Under the pieces are notes generated by a model. That model had not been told where the DNA came from. It did no database searches and saw nothing but the letters and a program-made list of their open reading frames with translations. From Eubacteriales bacterium (GTDB lineage Bacteria; Bacillota; Clostridia; Christensenellales; Aristaeellaceae), in NCBI GenBank assembly GCA_028693055.1, contig JAQUWD010000006.1, positions 37,164 to 101,163 on the forward strand: DNA of 64,000 nt, in the 5' to 3' direction. The position numbers and the translations under genes are program-made. This document shows positions 9,145-16,168 of this stretch, piece by piece. The first letter of the stretch is position 1. Each line of letters opens with the position of its first letter.

Positions 9145-9906
9145 TTGGAGGCTCCATGGCGAATGAATGCGCTGGCGCTGGCCGGGCGAATCATTGTGGA
9201 AAACGGCGGCGAAATCTACCGCGCGGAGGATACGGTCGTACGAATGGCGCAGGCGCTGGGCCTGTCCGAGACAGATGTGTTCTGCATCCCCAGCGGCCTG
9301 TTTATTTCCTTTACCGATGAACAGGGAGAGCGTCAAACCTCCGTAAATCGAATTTTTACCAGAGGCACTCATTTGGCGCGGGTGGACGCTGTCAATCAGA
9401 TTAGCCGCCGGATGTGCGGCGGAGAATTAACCGATAAGCAGCTCCTTTTTGAGCTGCAAAAGGCCGCCCTGCTTGGCAATAAACAATCGTTCTGGGCGGT
9501 GCCGTTCTCTTCGTTTCTCACCACAGCCGGCTTTACCGTAATGCTTGGGGGCGGCTGGTGGGACGTGCTGGTGGGCGGGCTGTGCGCCGCCGTAACCCCC
9601 CTATTGCCATGGCTGATCGTGCGCAAAAAGGAGGATACGGTGCTGATGATGCTGGTGGGCAGCTTTCTTTGCACGCTGCTCCCCCTTCTTTTTAACCAGT
9701 ATACAGGCCTAGGCTTTCCTGACGCCATGATTGCAGGCGCGCTCATGCCGCTGGTGCCGGGGCTGAGCATGACCAACGCCGTGCAGGACGTAATGCGCGG
9801 GGATATGGTATCCGGCATTTCTCACGGAGCACGAGCCCTTTTGTCCGCTGCGTTGATTGCGGGGGGCGCGTTGATGGCTACCCATTTGATGGGAGGGATG
9901 CCGTGA
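9145..9906 (+). CDS. ThrE-family threonine/serine exporter, N-terminal half (DUF1212)
   Basis: Larger half of a split ThrE-type transporter. It has an N-terminal cytoplasmic domain (about 1-115: AGRIIVENGGEIYRAEDTV, then IPSGLFISFTD) and about five membrane helices from residue 120 on. In ThrE of Corynebacterium both halves are one chain that exports Thr and Ser; here, as in many Bacillota, they are two genes. A TTG start at 9145 is preferred because AGAGGAGG ends 9 nt before it; ATG at 9163 is an alternative. The stop overlaps the start of the second half (TGATG), which implies translational coupling. The exported substrate is inferred from the family. Confidence 0.88.
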   Translation: MEAPWRMNALALAGRIIVENGGEIYRAEDTVVRMAQALGLSETDVFCIPSGLFISFTDEQGERQTSVNRIFTRGTHLARVDAVNQISRRMCGGELTDKQLLFELQKAALLGNKQSFWAVPFSSFLTTAGFTVMLGGGWWDVLVGGLCAAVTPLLPWLIVRKKEDTVLMMLVGSFLCTLLPLLFNQYTGLGFPDAMIAGALMPLVPGLSMTNAVQDVMRGDMVSGISHGARALLSAALIAGGALMATHLMGGMP

Positions 9907-10358
9907 TGGTGATCGGCTTTGTGCGAGCTGCGCTATCCGCCTTTGTCGGGGCGCTGGGCTTTGGAGCCTTGATGCATGCGCCTATGAAGGCGCTGACGGT
10001 TAGCTCCGCCATCGGGTCGCTAGGCTATGTGATTTATTGGTTGTGTCCACAGCTTGGTATGCAGGAGGCCGTCGCTATGTTTCTGGCCGCTTTTGTCGCC
10101 TCGGCGGCGGGACAGATCGCCGCTAGAAAAATGCGGATGATCTCTACCATCTTTACTACTGTCGCCATTCTGCCGCTGGTGCCGGGCATTGGGCTGTACC
10201 GTTCCATGTGGGCCTTGGGACAGGGTGAAACCAGACTTGGCGCGTCCATCGCCGTGGAGACCATGGCGCTTATTCTCATGATTGCGCTGGGCGTTGCCTT
10301 AGGCTCGACACTATTTGGCATTCGGCGCAGGCCGCGCCGCAAAGCCGATTCAGACTGA
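9906..10358 (+). CDS. ThrE-family exporter, C-terminal half (DUF3815)
   Basis: Small membrane half of the split exporter: 150 residues with about four or five hydrophobic helices and the family motif LPLVPGIGLYRSMWAL near 98-113. ATG at 9906 has GGGAGGG 8 nt upstream and overlaps the stop of the partner; GTG at 9903 is also possible. It should pair with the preceding protein in the membrane. The basic tail RRRPRRKADSD follows the last helix. Only 21 nt separate it from the next membrane protein gene. Confidence 0.87.
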   Translation: MVIGFVRAALSAFVGALGFGALMHAPMKALTVSSAIGSLGYVIYWLCPQLGMQEAVAMFLAAFVASAAGQIAARKMRMISTIFTTVAILPLVPGIGLYRSMWALGQGETRLGASIAVETMALILMIALGVALGSTLFGIRRRPRRKADSD

Positions 10359-10379
10359 TTTCCCAAAGGAGGAAGATTC

Positions 10380-11663
10380 ATGCCAAAGCGAAAAACATCC
10401 GAGGGATCGGTGATCCTTTGTAATGCATCCATTCTGCTCTACTTATTCTGGCTGCTCCTGCCCGCTGTGCAAACCACCGGGCGCGCAGCCTTCGGTTGCC
10501 TGACCGTGCTCCTGTTTGCCGTAGGTGTGGCGCTGGACTGGGAATATGTAAAGAAAAGCTGGCTAACGATTAGCTTGCGCGCGCTTTGCGCAGCTCTAAC
10601 GCCGGTTGCTTTATACGTTTTTCTGGAACGGGGAGGTACGGGCTTTGCCGGCTTCTATGTGCAGAACGTCATGTTTTGGTTCCCTTTGGTCTACTGCGCC
10701 TACGCCCGGGAACGCAACGATCCGCGCCTTTGGCGCTATGTGAAGCCGCTGCTGCTGACCGTTATCACCGTCACCACGCTGACTACCATCGGCTGGCTGA
10801 TACAGGGCATGCTCCGGGGCGGACGGGTATATGCCTATTCCCGCTCCTTAGGCAGCGCGGAGCCGGGACGGGAAGCCTACCTGAAGGAGCTGATGCTGCG
10901 CAACATCGGCGGCTATGATTTTGTCTATGCCACAGTGATTGCACTGCCCCTGACCTGTATTGGCATACAAGCATGCCGGGGCTGGAAGCGCGTCGGTTTT
11001 ATTGCGCTGTGCTGCGCCCAAGCCGTGATGGTGGTGCTATCCCAATATACGTATGCCATGGTATTTACGGCGATTCTTCTTGCTGTGGAAATCATCGCTT
11101 GGCTATCTCGCTTGCTTTGGAAGGTAAAGCCGGGTATATCCTTGCTCATTGGCGTGGCGCCGCTGCTGCTGGTATGGTTTCTGCGAGAACCGTTGGTGGG
11201 CTGGGCGGCAGCGCTGTGCGAGCAGATCGGCTTTACTAATTTCAGCTTTAGCCTAAAGCAGCTGCTGGTTGCCATGGAGGGCGGCGTTACCGACGAGGCC
11301 TCACGGCTGGGGTATTATCTCATTCCCTTGAAGGGCATTGCTCAAGCGCCTCTCTTTGGCACGCTTTTTGGAGGGGAGAAGCTGCTAAGCCAGCATAGCG
11401 ACGTACTGGATCTGCTTTCCGGTATGGGAATCATCGGTACGGCGTTGATGGGCGGCAGCGTCTGGCTGATGGGGAGAGGCTGCCTTCAGGGCGTTATGAA
11501 AAGCCCCTATCGGGCGCAGCTTTTGATGATGGCGGCAGCCCTTTTCGCCACCGCGACGCTGGGCACAGCCGTCTACAGCCGGGATATTATGGCTGTAGCA
11601 GCCATGGGTGTTTTGCTTGTGCTGGGGGCTTCAAAGCGCATTGACAATCCACCGTGCCAATGA
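10380..11663 (+). CDS. Polytopic membrane protein, O-antigen ligase/polymerase-like
   Basis: 427 residues, mostly hydrophobic with about 11-12 predicted helices. Its layout resembles Wzy/WaaL-like proteins: a larger non-membrane segment in the middle (about 138-185, containing GGRVYAYSRSLGSAEPGRE) and a late HSDVLDLLSGMGIIGTALMG motif, which matches the HN..L..L...GIIG pattern of the Wzy_C fold. Such proteins join or polymerise lipid-linked glycans at the outer face of the membrane. It follows the ThrE pair by 21 nt with a good AAAGGAGG site, so they are probably co-transcribed. No glycosyltransferase lies next to it, so a role in surface polysaccharide is only inferred. Confidence 0.6.
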   Translation: MPKRKTSEGSVILCNASILLYLFWLLLPAVQTTGRAAFGCLTVLLFAVGVALDWEYVKKSWLTISLRALCAALTPVALYVFLERGGTGFAGFYVQNVMFWFPLVYCAYARERNDPRLWRYVKPLLLTVITVTTLTTIGWLIQGMLRGGRVYAYSRSLGSAEPGREAYLKELMLRNIGGYDFVYATVIALPLTCIGIQACRGWKRVGFIALCCAQAVMVVLSQYTYAMVFTAILLAVEIIAWLSRLLWKVKPGISLLIGVAPLLLVWFLREPLVGWAAALCEQIGFTNFSFSLKQLLVAMEGGVTDEASRLGYYLIPLKGIAQAPLFGTLFGGEKLLSQHSDVLDLLSGMGIIGTALMGGSVWLMGRGCLQGVMKSPYRAQLLMMAAALFATATLGTAVYSRDIMAVAAMGVLLVLGASKRIDNPPCQ

Positions 11664-11669
11664 TAAGAT
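11641..11669 (+). promoter_or_regulatory. Promoter of the DUF1858 gene
   Basis: TTGACA, 17-nt spacer, TAAGAT; it overlaps the last codons of the upstream membrane protein gene and lies 52 nt before the ATG at 11722. Confidence 0.75.
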
Positions 11670-11721
11670 ACGTACAGGCTTCGACGCAAGTTGAGGCAAG
11701 CAAGGAAGGGAGCAATCAACA

Positions 11722-11922
11722 ATGTCTGTTACCAAAAGGATGTCCATCGGTGAAGTTTTGCAAATAGATCATGGCACGGCCAATATCTTCATGAGCTTTG
11801 GGATGCACTGTCTGGGATGCCCTCACGCCACTGCGGAGGCTATCGAGGACGCATGCGCCGCTCACGGTACCGATCCTGACGCGCTTGTGGAAAAGTTGAA
11901 CGAATATCTAGCTTCTAAATAA
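11722..11922 (+). CDS. DUF1858 protein, hybrid-cluster-protein-associated redox disulfide domain
   Basis: A 66-residue single-domain cytoplasmic protein. The core FMSFGMHCLGCPHATAE carries the CxxC pair of the family, which is often found beside hybrid cluster proteins, rubrerythrins and other anaerobic redox proteins, or fused to them. It is thought to act as a small redox disulfide or metal-binding module; the biochemical role is not settled. The start follows GGAAGGGAGC. It has its own promoter and terminator and is followed by a rubrerythrin-like gene, which fits an oxidative-stress or redox role. Confidence 0.88.
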   Translation: MSVTKRMSIGEVLQIDHGTANIFMSFGMHCLGCPHATAEAIEDACAAHGTDPDALVEKLNEYLASK

Positions 11923-11928
11923 TTATCA

Positions 11929-12060
11929 CGTGGAAAAAAACGTGGAAAAGTGATAAAACGCTTGATAAATCAAGCGTTTTATTGATTTCAACCCATCATG
12001 TGGAAAACTCTTCCGATACGTGGATAACTCATGGAAAACCTATGGAAAGGACGTGGAGAA
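11929..12060 (+). repeat. Cluster of seven CGTGGAAAA-like 9-mers, four at exact 11-bp spacing
   Basis: Copies start at 11929 (CGTGGAAAA), 11941 (CGTGGAAAA), 11999 (TGTGGAAAA), 12019 (CGTGGATAA), 12030 (CATGGAAAA), 12041 (TATGGAAAG) and 12052 (CGTGGAGAA). The last four are spaced exactly 11 bp apart and run up to the start codon at 12063; the final copy also serves as ribosome site (GGAGAAGG). Several resemble DnaA boxes read on the opposite strand (TTATCCACA-like). Whether this is a protein-binding array or decayed tandem repeats cannot be told by eye. Confidence 0.7.
11953..11982 (+). terminator. Rho-independent terminator after the DUF1858 gene
   Basis: Perfect 13-bp stem, ATAAAACGCTTGA and TCAAGCGTTTTAT around TAAA, ending in a short T-rich stretch, 30 nt after the stop. 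It sits inside the 9-mer repeat cluster. The stem also has A-rich and T-rich flanks for the other strand. Confidence 0.75.
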
Positions 12061-12062
12061 GG

Positions 12063-12554
12063 ATGCAGATTCACACCGAACAAGAGGCCTTATATATCGC
12101 CTGTGAGATGGAAACCGGGGCGGTACAGCTGTATGCCCGTGCGTTGCATCTACTTAAGGAGCAGGGACGGGAGCAGGAGCGCTTGTATTATCAGGTGTCC
12201 TTTATGCACAGCGACGAGCAGGAGCACCTTCGTCAATTCCGCGCCCTCTACAATGGGCTTGACGTGGATGAAGAACAGCGCCTGACTTTATCCGCCGTAG
12301 CGGAGGGCGTTTTGTTTGAAGGCGGGCTCATGGGCGCCGTGCGCAACGGACTATTAACGGACGCGCCCAGCATGCTGCGCTACGCCTTGGAAGCAGAAAA
12401 GGTATCCGCCCAAAAGTATCGGGAATTCGCAGCCCTTGCGGACACACAGGAGGCACGTTCCACTCTTCTGCTAATCGCCGCAGAGGAAGATAAACACGAG
12501 CGCGACCTGGAAATGCAGGCAGAGCTCGCAAAAGAAACAGAGGATGAGCAGTGA
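12063..12554 (+). CDS. Rubrerythrin-like / ferritin-like diiron protein
   Basis: 163-residue four-helix protein with the ferritin-like metal pattern: CEMETGAVQLYARAL, SDEQEHLRQF, ALEAEKVSAQKYREF and AAEEDKHERDLE supply two Glu and two ExxH sets. Rubrerythrins of anaerobes reduce hydrogen peroxide; no C-terminal rubredoxin CxxC domain is present, so the electron donor must be separate. The ATG at 12063 is chosen because GGAGAAGG is just upstream and the family similarity begins there; codons upstream are repeat sequence. Neighbours are DUF1858 and an ECF S component whose start overlaps its stop. Confidence 0.82.
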   Translation: MQIHTEQEALYIACEMETGAVQLYARALHLLKEQGREQERLYYQVSFMHSDEQEHLRQFRALYNGLDVDEEQRLTLSAVAEGVLFEGGLMGAVRNGLLTDAPSMLRYALEAEKVSAQKYREFAALADTQEARSTLLLIAAEEDKHERDLEMQAELAKETEDEQ

Positions 12555-13066
12555 TGAGCGATCGTCGTAACAACAAGGTCTTGGTATTAGCCATGGGCGG
12601 CATGCTGGCTGCGTTGATTTTTGTGGCAACCTATTTCTTTCAAATTCCCATTTCCATCACCCAAGGCTATATTCATCTGGGCGACGGCTTTATTTTGCTG
12701 GGCGCAGCGCTGCTGGGCTGGCCAGCCGTTGCCGCCGCCGCGGTGGGAAGCATGCTAGCCGATCTGATGGCGGGCTACACCTTATACTGTCTGCCCACCT
12801 TTCTGATCAAGGGCGCGGTTGCGGCAGTCGCGGTTTGGGCGACCCATGGCAGCAAGCCCTATTGGTTGACCGTCGTGCTGCTAGCCGTAGCGGAACTGGT
12901 CATGGTGGGCGGCTATTTCCTTGTGGAATGGCTGATTTTGGGCTATGGTCTGCCCGCAGCTGCCGGCGCAATCGCCCCGAACCTGGTGCAGGGGTTGAGC
13001 GGCGTTATCATCGGCGGCGTGTTGATTCCGCTGATGCGCCGGGTCAAGCTGCCGGGAATTGGCTGA
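12554..13066 (+). CDS. ECF transporter S component (substrate-binding membrane subunit)
   Basis: Membrane protein of 170 residues with about five or six helices and the layout of small S components: MLAALIFVATYFFQI at the first helix, GYIHLGDGFILLGAALLG, then GSMLADLMAGYTLYCLPTFLIKG. S components bind a vitamin or metal-related substrate and dock on a shared ECF energising module encoded elsewhere. ATG at 12554 overlaps the upstream stop (TGATG), so translation is coupled to the rubrerythrin-like gene. No riboswitch was seen upstream, so the substrate is unknown. A terminator follows. Confidence 0.85.
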   Translation: MSDRRNNKVLVLAMGGMLAALIFVATYFFQIPISITQGYIHLGDGFILLGAALLGWPAVAAAAVGSMLADLMAGYTLYCLPTFLIKGAVAAVAVWATHGSKPYWLTVVLLAVAELVMVGGYFLVEWLILGYGLPAAAGAIAPNLVQGLSGVIIGGVLIPLMRRVKLPGIG

Positions 13067-13094
13067 TAGAGCACATAGCGCTTTTTAACGCGAA

Positions 13095-13125
13095 GGGGCC
13101 GGAGTATCTAACTCCAGCCCCCTTT
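13095..13125 (+). terminator. Terminator between convergent ECF S and GH94 genes
   Basis: GGGGCCGGAGT and ACTCCAGCCCC form a stem with one C/A mismatch around a 5-nt loop, followed by CTTTGTT. The T-tract is short but correctly placed for the plus-strand gene. Confidence 0.7.
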
Positions 13126-13136
13126 GTTATATTCCC

Positions 13137-15533
13137 CTACAGGATCACGAGGATTTCGTTTACATCCTTAAGCGCTTTCTCCGGAATCAAGCCGTCTGGC
13201 TGTTCAATGCCGCCTAGCAGCACCCGCGAGGGTCTGCCTTCTCTGTGAGCGCTATTGTCCACGGTGATACAAAGAGCTTTGCCCCGAAAGCGCTTCGTCA
13301 TGGTAAAGCCGTTCCATTCCTTGGGAATGGCTGGCGCAATTCGAAGACCCTTGGGGGTAGGTCGCAAACCCAGTATTCCCTCCACGCAGCCCACCATAAC
13401 CGTGCTAGCGGTACCGGTAAGCCAGTGCACATGCGCCCGTCCGGGCTGAGGCGTTTCGTGACCCTCGATAAATTGCGAGTGGACATAGGGCTCCGCTTCC
13501 CGAAGCTCCGCCCGGTCATTATAAGCGGCAGGGCAGCTTTCCCGGAAGTACTCGAAAGCGCGGTTGCCATGCCCCAGCAGGGCTTCCGCTAGAATCGCCC
13601 ATCCCTGAGGCTGGCAGAAGACGCCGCCATTCTCCTTGGTGGAAGGATTGAAAAGCAGCATTCGTGCTCCGTCAAAGGCATGGTAGCGATAGCAGGGAGC
13701 CATCACCTCCAGCCCAAAGGGGGTATTCAAGCCCTTGTGGACGGTTTCCATAATGGTTTTCGCCTGCTCCTGCGTTGCTGCGCCGCTGATAACCGCCCAG
13801 CTTTGGGGATTGAGCCACAAAGAGGCTTCTTCGTTTTCCTTGCTGCCGATCTTTTGCCCATCCTCGCTAAAGCCGCGCAGGAAACGGTCGTCCTCCCAAA
13901 ACAAGGCGTTGATGCTGCTTCTCAGCTTCTCCTGCAAATCCGCCAGATAAGCTTCGTAATCGGCTTCTCCGGCGATAGCGGAAAGCAGCTCCCGCAGCAC
14001 GCCGACGGCTTCATAGAGCTGGAAAGCCACAAAGCTGCTCTCGCCCAAAGCGCCTAGACGCAGGCAGTCGTTCCAATCAGCATAAAGCCCGGCAGGTAGG
14101 CCGTGAGCTCCCAGATGATGCATGCTAAAATCAATGGCTCGCTTCAAATGCTCCAGCACCGTGCCCTCATCCTGATCCGCGAAGGGAACGACCTGCTGTA
14201 AATAGGCAGTGTCGCCGGTTTCCGCAACGTACTTGTATACAGTGGGGAAAAGCCACAGCGCATCGTCGGCACGGTAATGGGGATGGCCGGTTTCCTTCAC
14301 GTAGCTTTCCTGCTCCGGCGTGTCCTCCTGCCCCGCTTGATGGGTAAACTTTACCAGCGGCAGCCCGCCGCCATGATGCACCTGAGCGGAAAGCATAAAG
14401 GTAAGCCGTTCCTTAGCCATCTCCGGGTCCAAATGGATTATGCCCTGAATGTCCTGCACCGTATCCCGGTAGCCGTACCCGTTGCGCTGGCCGCAGTAGA
14501 ACAACGAGGCGGCGCGGCTCCATACAAAGGTGGTAAAGCACTGGAAGGCATTCCACGTGTTCACCATGGAATTAAAGGCCGGGTCGGGCGTATCCACACG
14601 AAGCCCATCCAGCTTGCCATGCCAATAAGCCTTCAGTTCATTCCATTCTTCCTGCACAACCTTTTCTGGGTTTGCATAACGGCGGAGCAGCTCGCTTGCC
14701 CCCTCCTCCCCCATCTGCGCCAGCAGGAAAACCATCGTACGGCTCTCGCCGGGTTGAAGCGTCAGCGCCGTATGAAGAGCGCCGCAGGGATTGCCATTAT
14801 AGTTGAGGCTATTGTCTAAGCGGCCGTCCACAACGGCTTGAGGTGCGCAAAAGCGCTTCTGCCCCAAGAACCGCTCCCGTCGTCCGGTGTAGCTTGACAC
14901 CGACGCTCCAGCAAGGCCGAAAAAGCGTTCCTTGCCGTTTTCTCCCTTTGCTCCAACGTCGCAGTATTCATTGATGTGCTGTAAAATATGATCTTTCTTA
15001 AACTCTGTGCGGGTGATGAACTGGGTATATTGAAGGTTGACCAAATCCTGTTCATAGAGACTTTCCGTGGTCAGCTCGCAGTAACCGAAAACAGAGAGCT
15101 GACGGGCTTTATCGCCGGAGTTGGTAACGGTCAGCCGCCATACCTCGTAGTTTGCGTTCAAGGGAACATAATAAAGCGCGCTGGATGCAATTTCTCCATA
15201 GGCGCTATCAAAAATCGTATAAGCCGTACCGTGGCGGCAGGCCGTTTGATACTCGTCCAGCGGCTTTTCCACAGGCCGCCAGCTAGCCGACCAGAAGTCT
15301 CCGTTCTCGTCGTCCCGCAGGTACAGGTAGCGGCCCGGCTCGTCAAACTGATTAAAGGTATAGCGCAAAATCCGTCCCGCCGCGCCGGATTTAACGAAGC
15401 TGTAGCCTCCGGCATTTTGGGTAATGATGGCTCCATAGGCGGGTGAGCCTAAGTAATTCGCCCAAGGCATGGGCGTGCGGGGATCGGTAATGACATACTC
15501 CCGGGCGGGATCGTCAAAATAGCCGTATCGCAT
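13137..15533 (-). CDS. Glycoside hydrolase family 94 phosphorylase, cellobiose-phosphorylase-like
   Basis: Splits a beta-linked disaccharide, most likely cellobiose or a close relative, with phosphate to alpha-glucose 1-phosphate and a free sugar, in the cytoplasm. 798 residues, close to known cellobiose phosphorylases, with the N-terminus MRYGYFDDPAREYVI and PWANYLG that they share. An N-terminal beta-sandwich (about 1-290) precedes the (alpha/alpha)6 barrel. Conserved stretches are QRNGYGYRDTVQD and ADWNDCLR, where D489 is the expected general acid. AAGGAGG precedes the ATG by 8 nt. The promoter carries a near-perfect LacI-type operator. No transporter is adjacent, so uptake is by a system elsewhere, perhaps the GH65-linked importer. 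Confidence 0.9.
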   Translation of the reverse strand: MRYGYFDDPAREYVITDPRTPMPWANYLGSPAYGAIITQNAGGYSFVKSGAAGRILRYTFNQFDEPGRYLYLRDDENGDFWSASWRPVEKPLDEYQTACRHGTAYTIFDSAYGEIASSALYYVPLNANYEVWRLTVTNSGDKARQLSVFGYCELTTESLYEQDLVNLQYTQFITRTEFKKDHILQHINEYCDVGAKGENGKERFFGLAGASVSSYTGRRERFLGQKRFCAPQAVVDGRLDNSLNYNGNPCGALHTALTLQPGESRTMVFLLAQMGEEGASELLRRYANPEKVVQEEWNELKAYWHGKLDGLRVDTPDPAFNSMVNTWNAFQCFTTFVWSRAASLFYCGQRNGYGYRDTVQDIQGIIHLDPEMAKERLTFMLSAQVHHGGGLPLVKFTHQAGQEDTPEQESYVKETGHPHYRADDALWLFPTVYKYVAETGDTAYLQQVVPFADQDEGTVLEHLKRAIDFSMHHLGAHGLPAGLYADWNDCLRLGALGESSFVAFQLYEAVGVLRELLSAIAGEADYEAYLADLQEKLRSSINALFWEDDRFLRGFSEDGQKIGSKENEEASLWLNPQSWAVISGAATQEQAKTIMETVHKGLNTPFGLEVMAPCYRYHAFDGARMLLFNPSTKENGGVFCQPQGWAILAEALLGHGNRAFEYFRESCPAAYNDRAELREAEPYVHSQFIEGHETPQPGRAHVHWLTGTASTVMVGCVEGILGLRPTPKGLRIAPAIPKEWNGFTMTKRFRGKALCITVDNSAHREGRPSRVLLGGIEQPDGLIPEKALKDVNEILVIL

Positions 15534-15553
15534 GGAACAGCCTCCTTATCGAT

Positions 15554-15571
15554 AACGTAATCGTTTACGTT
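15554..15571 (-). promoter_or_regulatory. LacI-type operator in the GH94 promoter
   Basis: AACGTAATCGTTTACGTT, an 18-bp palindrome broken only at two positions beside the central CG; the CG centre is typical of LacI-family sites. It sits just downstream of the predicted transcription start, where bound repressor would block transcription. The half-site AACGTAA/TTACGTT recurs at 49146-49160, upstream of the GH65 importer operon. Confidence 0.78.
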
Positions 15572-15580
15572 GATGGATAA

Positions 15581-15609
15581 ATTGTACCATTTTTATCCAT
15601 GTTTTGCAA
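15581..15609 (-). promoter_or_regulatory. Promoter of the GH94 gene
   Basis: Minus strand: TTGCAA, 17-nt spacer, TACAAT. A second inverted repeat, ATGGATAAA (15573-15581) with TTTATCCAT (15592-15600), covers the -10 region and spacer. Confidence 0.78.
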
Positions 15610-15630
15610 TGGTATGAAGCGTGTCCCCGC

Positions 15631-15655
15631 AAAATAGAGCTTCGTCCTCTATTTT
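15631..15655 (-). terminator. Stem-loop at the end of the ATC-hydrolase operon
   Basis: AAAATAGAG and CTCTATTTT pair around a 7-nt loop and include the TAG stop of the gene ending at 15649. Terminator-like, but the T-tract is only four bases. Confidence 0.6.
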
Positions 15656-16143
15656 CGCACAAAACGAATCTGGCAGCAATCGTCCCCTTTGGCTAGGGTC
15701 TTGGGCAAATCCAGTCTACAGCCGAAGCTTTCCGCAATGCCGCCATCCCCACACATGGCGTGATCGCATAGCAAACGGATTTCCTCCTCCGTGCAGCCCT
15801 GCTTTTGCCACGCCTTCACCAATGGACAATAATGAAAGTCGATGCTCAGATGATCGTCATCGCAGCTTTTGATTTTCATTTCAAATACCAGCTGAGCGGG
15901 TTTCCCAAACAAAGCCTTCTTTAGCCCCCGCAGGCTCTGCCCCATGCCGCCCTTTTTCACCAGCTCCGCGCCCTGATAAAGCCCGCACCGCCGGATTGCA
16001 GCGGGCGCGTATTCCTCTGGGGAGAGGCCAGCCTTCTTGGCTTCGTCGCAAAGCAGATACATCCATAACGCGCGATGCTCCAGCTGTTCCCGAATGGATT
16101 GTAGCAACCTATTTTTGTATTTCGGCTCATTGGTAATGCTCAT
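15649..16143 (-). CDS. L-2-amino-thiazoline-4-carboxylic acid hydrolase family protein
   Basis: 164 residues that match the ATC_hydrolase family by the central block DFHYCPLVKAWQKQGC, then EEIRLLCDHAMCGDGGIAESFGC. Named for an enzyme that opens the thiazoline ring on the way to L-cysteine, but most members in gut Clostridia are uncharacterised. Several Cys and His (HYCPLV, LLCDHAMCGD, CCQIRF) could bind metal. Lies 25 nt downstream of lpdA and ends the three-gene HAD-lpd-ATCH operon. The real substrate is unknown; annotation is by family only. Confidence 0.75.
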   Translation of the reverse strand: MSITNEPKYKNRLLQSIREQLEHRALWMYLLCDEAKKAGLSPEEYAPAAIRRCGLYQGAELVKKGGMGQSLRGLKKALFGKPAQLVFEMKIKSCDDDHLSIDFHYCPLVKAWQKQGCTEEEIRLLCDHAMCGDGGIAESFGCRLDLPKTLAKGDDCCQIRFVRK

Positions 16144-16168
16144 GGCGGCTTCCTTCCTTTGGCTATGG

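Noticed and set aside
10034..10432. Minus-strand frame across the ThrE C-terminal half
   Set aside because: Shadow of a membrane protein gene, without hydrophobic pattern or ribosome site.
11929..12060. Chromosome replication origin
   Set aside because: The 9-mers resemble DnaA boxes, but dnaA, dnaN, gyrB and an AT-rich unwinding region are absent.
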